Shown here: in pieces, positions 1-7,440 of the stretch
Numbering within the stretch: the stretch's first letter is position 1
How the letters are laid out: every line of letters starts with the position of its first letter
NCBI GenBank assembly: GCA_026416715.1
Contig: JAOAEQ010000010.1
Location: forward strand, 36,002-100,001
Length of the DNA: 64,000 bases
Direction: 5' to 3'
Source of the DNA: a bacterium
GTDB taxonomy: Bacteria > UBP4 > UBA4092 > JAOAEQ01
The notes under the pieces: model-generated
Told to the model about the DNA's origin: nothing
Database searches by the model: none
The model's input: only the letters and a program-made list of their open reading frames with translations
Translations under genes and position numbers: made by a program

Positions 1-216
1 CTGTATGAGTTCGATGTTTCCATCAACCGCAAATTTCTCTGCCATAATTTCGACAAACGCAGAGTGTAATGCCGTCTTAACCTGTTTCGTTTTCGCAGAA
101 TCAAGTTCTATCTTTCGAATTCGTTGATTAAATCGGTCTTCAACCATCTGCTGAAACTTCTTCAGCGGGATGCGTAACCCGACGTAAGGTAAATCGGTGC
201 TTCTCGTCCGTTTCAT
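1..216 (-). CDS. Hypothetical basic protein, 3' part cut by window edge
   Basis: The frame is open from an ATG at 216 to the left window edge (72 codons). The start has a good ribosome-binding site (AGGAGA, 6 nt upstream). The visible part begins MKRTRSTDLPYVGLRIPLKK and is rich in Lys, Arg and Gln with no hydrophobic stretch, so a soluble, possibly nucleic-acid-associated protein is plausible. I do not recognise the family. It is divergent from yqeC, with a 17-bp hairpin in between. The true stop lies outside the window. Confidence 0.6.
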   Translation of the reverse strand, partial: MKRTRSTDLPYVGLRIPLKKFQQMVEDRFNQRIRKIELDSAKTKQVKTALHSAFVEIMAEKFAVDGNIELIQ

Positions 217-244
217 AATCTCTCCTGGTGTCGAATATAATACG

Positions 245-285
245 GAGAGGAACAAGAGCGGGTTAAAGCCGCTCTTGTTCCTCTC
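245..285. repeat. 17-bp perfect hairpin without U-tract
   Basis: Bases 245-261 (GAGAGGAACAAGAGCGG) are the exact reverse complement of 269-285, with a 7-nt loop. No T-run follows on either strand. It lies between divergent genes, so it is not an ordinary 3' terminator of either. It resembles in design the other long intergenic hairpins at 3783, 13536, 32905 and 59478. Confidence 0.75.
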
Positions 286-368
286 TGGTATCAATTCTTC
301 AATAAAAGCATATAAATTATACCAAGGTAGGATTCAAATATGATAGCAGTCAGCATTGAAATAGTTTA

Positions 369-377
369 TGCTATAAT
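369..377 (+). promoter_or_regulatory. Extended -10 promoter for yqeC
   Basis: TGCTATAAT is an extended -10 element (TG, one base, TATAAT) with no good -35, about 50 nt upstream of the yqeC start. It is the only promoter-like match I see between the hairpin and the gene. Confidence 0.45.
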
Positions 378-429
378 GGAGAAAGTAACCAGATACTATT
401 GAGAATCATCGGTTGGTATGTAAGCGGAT

Positions 430-1287
430 ATGAAACTAAACCTATTAAGTACTCTCGGATTAACAAAACCCGCTGTGGTAAGCATTATCGGAACCGGGGG
501 TAAAACTACTCTGATGTATCGCTTAGCAAAAGAATTGGTTACACGCAAACATACGGTGATAACAACGACTACCACTAAAATATATCCCCCAGAACCAGAA
601 CAATCGCCTTGTTTAATCGAGGTATCGAAAATCACCGCTGATAAAATCCGGTTTATAAACGGGCTGATTAATAAAGAACGGCATATAACCCTTACTGCTG
701 GCAGAAATCAGGAAGATAAACTTGTCGGATTCAAACCTTCGGTAATAGATAAACTCGTTAATCAGTTACAGCCGGATTATCTGCTGATTGAAGCAGATGG
801 TGCCAGAGGAAAATCGCTTAAAGCGTATCGCTTGGAAAATCCGCAATCCGTAATCCAAAACTCGAAACCAAAATCTGCAATTTTAAATCTGAAATCTCAC
901 ATTGAACCCGTTATTCCTCGATCGACTACATTGTGTATTCTGGTAATTGGGTGGGATGTTTTGGGAAAGCCGTTGAATGAACGGTATGTCCATCGAGCGA
1001 AACTCCTCGCTAACCTAATTCATGCTCAATTGAATTCGAACATCTCAATTGCGCACATCATTGATGCATTATGTCTACCCGGCGGGTATATCTCTCGAGT
1101 TCCAACAAAATGCACATTAACCGTTTTTATCAATAAAGTGGAGGTAGAAAGGAATTCCAAGAACCTAGTTGATTTCTGCGCTGAACTCAATAATCAATCG
1201 CCTAGAAGAATTAATCAGATTGTTATAGGTTCATTATTAGATGAACATCATAAATTTATCGTCGTTCAATCAAAAACTAACCGCTAA
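430..1287 (+). CDS. yqeC: YqeC-type selenium-dependent hydroxylase accessory protein
   Basis: 285 aa. A P-loop (GTGGKTTL, residues 22-29) directly after a short beta strand, followed by a Thr-rich TTTTTKI segment and a later LLIEADGARGKSLK motif, matches the YqeC family. Those proteins are thought to help mature selenium-dependent molybdenum hydroxylases; the biochemical role is not settled. No hydroxylase or selenium genes lie nearby, so the link here is by family only. Residues about 136-157 are an insertion encoded by AATCCG-type short repeats (836-898), which looks like a repeat element inserted in frame. No strong Shine-Dalgarno is visible; an extended -10 promoter lies upstream. Confidence 0.75.
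   Translation: MKLNLLSTLGLTKPAVVSIIGTGGKTTLMYRLAKELVTRKHTVITTTTTKIYPPEPEQSPCLIEVSKITADKIRFINGLINKERHITLTAGRNQEDKLVGFKPSVIDKLVNQLQPDYLLIEADGARGKSLKAYRLENPQSVIQNSKPKSAILNLKSHIEPVIPRSTTLCILVIGWDVLGKPLNERYVHRAKLLANLIHAQLNSNISIAHIIDALCLPGGYISRVPTKCTLTVFINKVEVERNSKNLVDFCAELNNQSPRRINQIVIGSLLDEHHKFIVVQSKTNR
836..898 (+). repeat. Short-period AATCC/AAATCT repeat inside yqeC
   Basis: The stretch AAAATCCGCAATCCGTAATCC continues into variants of AAACTCG, AAATCTG and AAATCTC with a period of roughly 7-8 nt. It encodes a low-complexity Asn/Gln/Ser/Lys segment unlike the rest of the protein. Similar sequence occurs in ubiE (60219-60250) and in gaps near 60550 and 62560. Confidence 0.55.
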
Positions 1288-1359
1288 GCCAAAAAGAAAT
1301 CATATTCATTAGCGAACGTTGCGATTAACTAATCGCGCTTTGCGGGTAACTATTATCGT

Positions 1360-2535
1360 ATGCTCCAATTAGTGCTCAAAAAAAACGAAGAGAAGCGCAT
1401 TCGAGCGGGTCATCCATGGATATTTAGTAATGAACTTACTAAAATCGAAAAATGCGTTCCCGGTGAACTGGTTGATGTTTATGATTACCGGCATCAGTTT
1501 ATCGGACGGGGATACTATAATCCCCATTCGTTGATAGCTGTCCGACTATTAACCCGAGTCCAAACAGAAGAAATTAACGCCGTTTTCTTCAAGAAGAAAC
1601 TACTTGCTGCAATTGAATATCGGCAACAGATTTATCCGCATGAAAACTCATATCGAGTTGTTTATAGCGAAGCGGATGGGATTCCTGGCTTGATTATTGA
1701 TAAGTATGAACATTGTCTCGTTATGCAAATCCTAACCGCTGGGATGGAAGTATGGCAGCAAACGATTATTGATCTTCTCATTGAACTATATCAACCTAAT
1801 TGCATCTATCTCCGAAACGATTCGCCATTTCGGACGCTAGAAGGACTGTCTCTTGAAAGTAAACTGATTTATGGAACGGTACCTGACCCGCTGATAATAC
1901 AACAAGATGGATTGAAGTTTAAGGTCGATATTGCGCATGGGCAGAAAACTGGGTTCTTTTTTGACCATCGAGATAATCGAAAATCAATAACTTCCTTTAT
2001 TGCAGGAAAAACTGTTCTCGATGCATTTTGTGGAACCGGTGTATGGTCTATTTATGCGGCGAAATTCGGCGCGCGATCTGTGCTTGGAATTGATAGTTCC
2101 GAATCTGCACTTGCAATAGCGCAAGAAAATGCAGCATTAAATGAAGTAACGAAACTCTGTCAATTTCAGATTGGAGAAACATTTGAAACTCTAAAGAGGT
2201 TAGAAAATGAAAAGCGACAGTTTGATTGTGTTATACTTGATCCGCCGGCTTTTGCGAAAAGTCGAACCCATATCCCAACTGCAATTAAAGGATATCGCGA
2301 ACTTAACCAGCGCGCGATACGATTACTTCCTACCGGCGGATATCTCGTAACCGCATCCTGTTCGCATCATATCAGCCGTGAACGATTCTTCGAAATGCTT
2401 AAATCGGCTGCGGAGAAAGAAAAAGTGTTTCTTCGTTTAATCCGGTTCGGACAACAGGCGCTTGACCATCCGATTCTGCTTACCATTCCGGAAACCGAAT
2501 ATCTCAAATGTGTTACCGTTCAAATCATTCGGTGA
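1360..2535 (+). CDS. rlmI: 23S rRNA (cytosine-C5)-methyltransferase, RlmI family
   Basis: 391 aa, close to the 396 aa of E. coli RlmI. An N-terminal PUA-type RNA-binding domain (residues 1-75, starting LKKNEEKRIRAGHPWIFSNE) precedes the central region and a C-terminal Rossmann methyltransferase. SAM motif I is VLDAFCGTGVWS (about 222-233) and motif IV is LDPPAFAKS (about 295-303). A Cys in a TASCSHH motif follows, as in this family. It methylates a cytosine of 23S rRNA using S-adenosylmethionine. The gene lies 72 nt after yqeC and could be co-transcribed; it has no clear ribosome-binding site. It converges on rsfS with no classical terminator between them. Confidence 0.88.
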   Translation: MLQLVLKKNEEKRIRAGHPWIFSNELTKIEKCVPGELVDVYDYRHQFIGRGYYNPHSLIAVRLLTRVQTEEINAVFFKKKLLAAIEYRQQIYPHENSYRVVYSEADGIPGLIIDKYEHCLVMQILTAGMEVWQQTIIDLLIELYQPNCIYLRNDSPFRTLEGLSLESKLIYGTVPDPLIIQQDGLKFKVDIAHGQKTGFFFDHRDNRKSITSFIAGKTVLDAFCGTGVWSIYAAKFGARSVLGIDSSESALAIAQENAALNEVTKLCQFQIGETFETLKRLENEKRQFDCVILDPPAFAKSRTHIPTAIKGYRELNQRAIRLLPTGGYLVTASCSHHISRERFFEMLKSAAEKEKVFLRLIRFGQQALDHPILLTIPETEYLKCVTVQIIR

Positions 2536-2657
2536 ACCAACTCTGGTTACGGTATCTTGACGAGTCGTTGCTCGGCATACGCAATGCGGCGTTCGGTATA
2601 AACTTACAACAATACTTTTTCTGAAACCGAAATCCTGTTACGGTACCTATTCTCCTT

Positions 2658-3059
2658 TTAGTTCAACCGCCATTCCGGATTAGTTAAATCAGGAAGTTTG
2701 CCATATACGACCGGAGCATCACCCCAGAGTCGTTCAAGTTCATAATATTCCCGCGTTTCTGGTTCAAGAATATGAACGACAACCGAACCATAATCTAAAA
2801 TAACCCAATGACCGTATTCATATCCTTCCCGATGAAGATATTTAACCTGATAATCTTTTTTCAGTGTCTCTGCTATATATTCCGCTAGCGCGCGAACGTG
2901 GGTATCGGAATCCCCACTACACAGAACGAAAAAATCAGTGAAATCAGTCAGTTGCCGTAAATCAAGTACCGCAATGCCGAACCCTTTTTTATCCGCAGCG
3001 AGTTTTGCAACGCGGATCGATAGATGTCGTGCCAATATTGGTGACTCACCTCCCATCAA
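2658..3059 (-). CDS. rsfS: Ribosomal silencing factor RsfS
   Basis: 133 aa. The core LAADKKGFGIAVLDLRQLTDFTDFFVLCSGDSDTHVRALAE and the C-terminal VILDYGSVVVHIL are the hallmarks of RsfS (Iojap/YbeB). It binds ribosomal protein L14 and blocks subunit joining when nutrients are short. The start is uncertain. The longest frame begins with TTG-ATG, but a GGAGG lies inside that stretch (3049-3053), and a TTG at 3035 would give a 125-aa protein starting at the usual family position. It follows yqeK by 24 nt, a common neighbour pair, usually alongside nadD, which is absent here. Confidence 0.9.
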   Translation of the reverse strand: MMGGESPILARHLSIRVAKLAADKKGFGIAVLDLRQLTDFTDFFVLCSGDSDTHVRALAEYIAETLKKDYQVKYLHREGYEYGHWVILDYGSVVVHILEPETREYYELERLWGDAPVVYGKLPDLTNPEWRLN

Positions 3060-3083
3060 AACCGATACAATCGGATACGAACT

Positions 3084-3677
3084 TTATCCGTTTGTATCCG
3101 CTGTTCTATCTGTTTGAACCATATGTTTTAAGTATTCAACTGCCTCTATTCCCCGCGAATGTATCCGCTGGCGTTGTTTTTTTAAAAAATCTAATTTCGC
3201 TTCTAAAACGGCTAAGGTTAATTCGGTTAAACTATGGCTCATACTTCGTTTTATAGTATCTGGTATCTCGAACGCACGATATGGCTCAATATAATCGGCA
3301 ATAAAAATGACTTTCTCCAATTCACTCATCTGAGCTCTTCCGGTAGAATGATAGCGAATCGCCGCTAATATGTCCGGGGCATGAATGTTAAATTCGGTTT
3401 GCGCTATCAGTGCAGAAATAGGTGCGTGCCAGAGTTCTGGAATCAGCTGTTCTTCAGCATCAATTACATCAGGATAGGTTTGCAGAATTGCTTTTTGTTT
3501 AGTGATAGGAAAACAACGGGCGCAATCATGTAAGAGCCCAGCAATTTGGGCTTGATGACCATCTACTGCAAACTGTTTCGCTAAACGTAATGCTGTTGTT
3601 TTCACACCGAGTGAATGGAGATATTTTGGCTGGTCAAGATATGTTGCTAGTTTATGTTCTATCTCTATAACGTCTAT
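3084..3677 (-). CDS. yqeK: YqeK HD-domain diadenosine tetraphosphatase, probable AUA start
   Basis: HD-superfamily hydrolase expected to cleave Ap4A symmetrically to two ADP, using a metal pair. The HD motif is AGLLHDCAR, with downstream WHAPISA and HSTGRAQMS metal-ligand regions. The first in-frame standard start is a GTG at 3605. That would remove the conserved YLHSLGV segment, whose His is the first metal ligand. The frame stays open to 3678, and its only start-like codon at the right place is ATA at 3677, six nt after a strong AGGAG (3684-3688). With that start the protein is 197 aa, against about 186 for B. subtilis YqeK. I therefore annotate an AUA start. A mutated start or a sequence error is the alternative. 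Confidence 0.8.
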   Translation of the reverse strand: MDVIEIEHKLATYLDQPKYLHSLGVKTTALRLAKQFAVDGHQAQIAGLLHDCARCFPITKQKAILQTYPDVIDAEEQLIPELWHAPISALIAQTEFNIHAPDILAAIRYHSTGRAQMSELEKVIFIADYIEPYRAFEIPDTIKRSMSHSLTELTLAVLEAKLDFLKKQRQRIHSRGIEAVEYLKHMVQTDRTADTNG

Positions 3678-3782
3678 TGGCTACTCCTATACCATCAAAA
3701 CATTAAAACCAATTTCTTGTATTTCATTATATATTACAATTTTAATGTAAATCAATACAGTTAATTCCAGAGTATAGGAATG

Positions 3783-3814
3783 GGGATAATGTTATATTAA
3801 AATAACATTATCCC
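3783..3814 (-). terminator. 13-bp hairpin downstream of ftsZ
   Basis: GGGATAATGTTAT (3783-3795) pairs perfectly with 3102-style partner bases at 3802-3814 across a 6-nt loop, 26 nt past the ftsZ stop. There is no U-tract, so intrinsic termination is uncertain; it may instead be an mRNA 3'-end stabiliser separating ftsZ from yqeK-rsfS. Confidence 0.5.
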
Positions 3815-3840
3815 TATCCCGTATCCTCTACGCCGGAAAA

Positions 3841-5148
3841 TTAGACGGCAGGGCGCGAAGCTTGCCGTCGTCGCAAATATGCAGGAATTTCGTAATCTGT
3901 TGGGGAAAATGCCGGCGTCTGCGGTATACCGATTTCCGAGTCATGTACTCCGGACTTCTCCGATTCAGGCGGTGCAAATAACGGCGTATCGGTATAAGGA
4001 GAACTTTCGAGCTCAGCTGGTTTATCGGAATCATTTTTTGATGTCGTCACCGTGGGCTCTAGAATCGGCACCGGAGTAAACGGTTCTACTATTGATTCAG
4101 ATGATTCAGATACTTTTTCTTCAATCTGTTCCAGCGGTATCGATTTCGCTTTCGTCTCAGAAAAATCCTGGTGTATTTCACTCAATGCATCTTTCCCTTC
4201 AAACCCAGTTGCAATCATAGTGACTTTTATTGCGTCACCGAACTGCTCATCAATCACTGCGCCAAATATGATATTCGCTTGCGGATTTGCTAAAGTCGCT
4301 ACAGTACCTGCAGCTTGATATATTTCACCTATCGTCAATGAAGGACCACCGGTAATATTAAGTAAAATATTTTTCGCACCAGCGATTTTCGATTTCTCTA
4401 ACAATCCAGATTCACTTGCGGATTTAACTGCTAACGTCGCCCGGTTCTCCCCCGTTGCTGTCCCAATACCAATAACCGCTCCACCTTGATTCCCCATAAC
4501 TGATTTAATACTCGCAAAATCGACGTTGATTATCCCAGGAACATAAATCAAATCTGAAATACTGCTTACCGCCTGATAAAGCATATTATTTGCGGTAGCA
4601 AATGTTTCTGCTAATGTAGCTGTTTCACCAACTAGTGAAATCAAGTAGTCATTCGGAATAATCATCAGCGCATCGATTGTATCTTTCAACTCGGTTATTC
4701 CTTGTTCCGCAATTTTAACCCGGTTTATTTCAAACTTGAACGGTTTGGTTACTACTCCAACGGTTAGAATGCCGAGTTCTTTTGCCAGTTTCGCAATTAC
4801 CGGCAATGCTCCGGTACCGGTTCCGCCACCTAACCCTGCAGCGAGAAAAACGATATTCGCACCAAGTAATGCATCTCGAATTAGGTCGAGTGATTCTTCA
4901 GCAGCTTTTTTCCCGAGTTCGGGATCGCCACCCGCACCTAATCCACGGGTAACCGTTTCTCCGAGCTGGACTTTATATGCAGTTTTCGATTTCAGCAGAC
5001 TTTGTACATCAGTATTCATAACCATTAACTCGACTCCGCTTAATCCAAAGTCGAGCATCCCGTCAACTGCATTGCATCCAGCACCACCGATACCAATCAC
5101 TTTAATCTTACCATTACTTTGTGCTTCATTAGAAAACTCTAATATCAT
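3841..5148 (-). CDS. ftsZ: Cell division GTPase FtsZ
   Basis: 435 aa. It polymerises at midcell into the Z ring. The tubulin signature GGGTGTG is at residues 107-113. The N-terminal GTP-binding region (KVIGIGGAGCNAVDGM) and T7-type loop NVDFAS are present. After a variable acidic linker (about 330-415) comes the C-terminal tail IPAYLRRR (421-428), which docks FtsA. A strong ribosome-binding site (AAAGGAGG) sits 6 nt before the ATG. It is the last gene of the dcw cluster, 57 nt after ftsA, and a hairpin follows it. Confidence 0.98.
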   Translation of the reverse strand: MILEFSNEAQSNGKIKVIGIGGAGCNAVDGMLDFGLSGVELMVMNTDVQSLLKSKTAYKVQLGETVTRGLGAGGDPELGKKAAEESLDLIRDALLGANIVFLAAGLGGGTGTGALPVIAKLAKELGILTVGVVTKPFKFEINRVKIAEQGITELKDTIDALMIIPNDYLISLVGETATLAETFATANNMLYQAVSSISDLIYVPGIINVDFASIKSVMGNQGGAVIGIGTATGENRATLAVKSASESGLLEKSKIAGAKNILLNITGGPSLTIGEIYQAAGTVATLANPQANIIFGAVIDEQFGDAIKVTMIATGFEGKDALSEIHQDFSETKAKSIPLEQIEEKVSESSESIVEPFTPVPILEPTVTTSKNDSDKPAELESSPYTDTPLFAPPESEKSGVHDSEIGIPQTPAFSPTDYEIPAYLRRRQASRPAV

Positions 5149-5162
5149 GATATCCTCCTTTT

Positions 5163-5182
5163 ACCCTGAACAAAGTCGAAGG
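5163..5182 (-). repeat. CTTCGAC...TCAGGG intergenic motif
   Basis: On the minus strand the ftsA-ftsZ gap holds CCTTCGACTTTGTTCAGGGT. From memory this resembles the CTTCGAC-AAGCTCAG-type motif found scattered in gaps of many bacterial genomes. Only one copy is seen in this window, so its status as a repeat is an inference. Confidence 0.25.
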
Positions 5183-5205
5183 TAATAAATTTTTATGTTC
5201 GCTGT

Positions 5206-6423
5206 TTAAAAATTATTTAACCAACCAGAGATTTTATCCCACCACTTCCACCGTCGTAGCGGTTTCTGCAATCGTAATTCATAACCAAATAGCAATAGGC
5301 CAACTCCGGTTGAATATATCGGACTACTTACCGGTTCAGTTAATCCCCGGATACCAAAGGGAGCACCGATTCGTATCGGGAGCTGGAACACTTCTTTCGC
5401 CAACTCTTTTACCCCGGGCATTAAGGTCACCCCACCGGTCAACACCACACCCGCTGGTCGACGATATCGATGCGGAACATGGTCTAACTGCTCTTTAATC
5501 AAAGTATAAATCTCTTCCATCCGGGGTTGAATAATTTCCGCAAGTTTTTTTCGTTCAACCATTTGCGGTTCTCGGCCAACCACATCGTTAATTTCAAATT
5601 GTTCTTCATCTCCTACCAAAGCAACATACGCACAGCCATATTTCCGTTTAATATTTTCGGCATCGAATCGAGTTACCCGTAATCCTTCTGCGATATCCTT
5701 GGTAATATAATTGCCACCGAGTGGAATAATCTGGGTATGCCGAATCCCATTCTTCCCAAAAATCACTACATCGGTCGTGCCACCACCAATATCCGCCATA
5801 ATTACACCTAAATCCCGTTCATCATCATTCAGTATTGCACGGCTTGAGGCTAACGGTTGTAATACGATATCTTCTACCTCAACTCCTGCTTGATTAACTG
5901 ATTTCGCAATATTATTCGCTGAAGTTAAAGCTCCTGTGACCACGTGGATTTCAACATCTAGTCTTGTCCCTGCAAAACCGATGGGATTCTTAATTCCACT
6001 CTGTTCGTCTACAATATATTCTTGAACTAAAGTATGAATTATTTCACGACCAGCAGGAGTAACCATTGCCATTGCTTTTTCGCGAGCGCGCGCGACATCT
6101 TCTTCCGTTATTCCACGTAAGGGAGCAACCACCTCAATTCCAGCTCGCGCATTCTGACATTGAATATGATTTCCGCTAATGCCGACAATTGCTTTTTTTA
6201 CTTCAACATTCGCTATATCTTGTGCTTTCTGCACAGACCGTTGAATTGACCGGGTTGTACTCTCTAAATCTACTATCATTCCACGTTCGAGTCCTTCCGA
6301 GGGAACCGTCCCTATCCCGATAATACTCATCTCTCCATCTTCGTGTATTTCAGCAATCAATGTTCTGACTTGCGTAGTCCCGATGTCTAGCCCTACAATA
6401 AGATTTTGTTTTGTTTTAGCCAT
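5206..6423 (-). CDS. ftsA: Cell division protein FtsA
   Basis: 405 aa actin-like ATPase that tethers FtsZ to the membrane. The phosphate-1 motif is GLDIGTTQVRTLIAE near the N-terminus, the phosphate-2 region is MADIGGGTTDVVIFG, and the adenosine motif is VVLTGGVTLMPGV. The extreme C-terminus, LRRWKWWDKISGWLNNF, is an amphipathic helix of the membrane-targeting type. I chose the ATG at 6423 (MAKTKQ) because AAAGGA lies upstream at suitable spacing; a TTG 33 nt earlier has no ribosome-binding site. It is 53 nt after ftsQ and 57 nt before ftsZ. Confidence 0.96.
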   Translation of the reverse strand: MAKTKQNLIVGLDIGTTQVRTLIAEIHEDGEMSIIGIGTVPSEGLERGMIVDLESTTRSIQRSVQKAQDIANVEVKKAIVGISGNHIQCQNARAGIEVVAPLRGITEEDVARAREKAMAMVTPAGREIIHTLVQEYIVDEQSGIKNPIGFAGTRLDVEIHVVTGALTSANNIAKSVNQAGVEVEDIVLQPLASSRAILNDDERDLGVIMADIGGGTTDVVIFGKNGIRHTQIIPLGGNYITKDIAEGLRVTRFDAENIKRKYGCAYVALVGDEEQFEINDVVGREPQMVERKKLAEIIQPRMEEIYTLIKEQLDHVPHRYRRPAGVVLTGGVTLMPGVKELAKEVFQLPIRIGAPFGIRGLTEPVSSPIYSTGVGLLLFGYELRLQKPLRRWKWWDKISGWLNNF

Positions 6424-6476
6424 ACTTAATGTTCCTTTAACGTTTACACGTTTCAAGTTCTAGCTATTGTTGGTAC

Positions 6477-7355
6477 TTATGTTTGTACCTTATTGGATTC
6501 CGTTCCTTTATCTCGCTTTTTATTCACAATTTTGGGCTTCGTTACAATGCCTTGTTTATCAAATCGTAAATCTATATATTCTTCTTCCAGCTGCTGCTGT
6601 TTTATTATCTGCCAGATGTGTAACAATTTGTTTAATCGTTCTTCAAAATTTTCTTTCCCAAGACGAATTTCTGTCCCTTCATGCAGCGTATACAACAAAA
6701 GGTTATCCGGTGCAGTAATATTGAATTCTGATATTTCCTTCAGAAACCATGGCGCATTTTCTTTTAAATAGGTGATAACCGTTAGAACATTCCGCATTCC
6801 GTCTGAATTGATACGGGTTGGATGTTCAACGAGTACATTCTCTGGGACTGTAACTATCGGTAATTCTTGTAACGATTCCGGATATATTCCTGGTAGCAGA
6901 TATCCTTCAGCATCAACACCATACATTTCTTTTCCGCATACTACTGCGATAGGACTACGTTCAACTACATCTATTCGTATCGTAGCTGGAAACCGTTTTT
7001 GTATCCGAACTTCTTTTACCCAGGGATGAACCATAACTCGCTTAATAATATTCCGTGTTGGTAAAGTGACTAGATTCTTTTGCAACTGTACATCGGCTAA
7101 ATTAAGTATTTCGGTTCTATTAATCTGTTTTGTTGTACTAATTTCGACTTTACGCAGCGAAAAATAATTAGACCAGAATACAAACATAGTTAATTGAATC
7201 CCTACAAGAATTACGATCAACATCAACAATCCAGTTAATACACCATGCAATACCTTTTTCCAAATATAGTGTGGTGGAATGTCTTTCTGAACTTTACGTT
7301 TCTTCTTTTTAAGATGTTCATTATTGATTTTTATATGGGTATAGATGGATTTCAT
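6477..7355 (-). CDS. ftsQ: Cell division protein FtsQ/DivIB
   Basis: 292 aa bitopic membrane protein. A Lys-rich cytoplasmic tail (KKKKRKVQK) is followed by one transmembrane segment (about 36-62). A POTRA domain (FSLRKVEISTTKQINRTEIL through IRIDVVERSPIAVV) precedes the FtsQ/DivIB beta domain. It recruits FtsL and FtsB to the divisome. The position between murCB and ftsA is the standard one. The C-terminus is Lys-rich and probably disordered. The start has only a weak GGA upstream. Confidence 0.9.
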   Translation of the reverse strand: MKSIYTHIKINNEHLKKKKRKVQKDIPPHYIWKKVLHGVLTGLLMLIVILVGIQLTMFVFWSNYFSLRKVEISTTKQINRTEILNLADVQLQKNLVTLPTRNIIKRVMVHPWVKEVRIQKRFPATIRIDVVERSPIAVVCGKEMYGVDAEGYLLPGIYPESLQELPIVTVPENVLVEHPTRINSDGMRNVLTVITYLKENAPWFLKEISEFNITAPDNLLLYTLHEGTEIRLGKENFEERLNKLLHIWQIIKQQQLEEEYIDLRFDKQGIVTKPKIVNKKRDKGTESNKVQT

Positions 7356-7440
7356 ATGATTGTATTTCCATAAACTTCATAACCTTACGGCGTCAGATTA
7401 CTTCATTATCATCTGTGGCAATTTGGATGAAATTATACAC

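Noticed and set aside
2536..2657. Repeat or terminator in the rlmI-rsfS convergent gap
   Set aside because: Only a 9-nt direct repeat (GTTACGGTA) and weak pairings are seen; nothing supportable.
3603..3605. GTG as the start of yqeK
   Set aside because: It would remove the conserved HSLGV block and has no Shine-Dalgarno, while an ATA at 3677 is ideally placed after AGGAG.
4736..5185. 149-codon open frame on the plus strand opposite ftsZ
   Set aside because: Composition (Pro/Ser/Ala-rich, no domain) and complete overlap with the well-conserved ftsZ show it is a shadow frame.
6454..6456. TTG as the start of ftsA, adding 11 residues
   Set aside because: No ribosome-binding site precedes it, and AAAGGA is well placed for the ATG at 6423.
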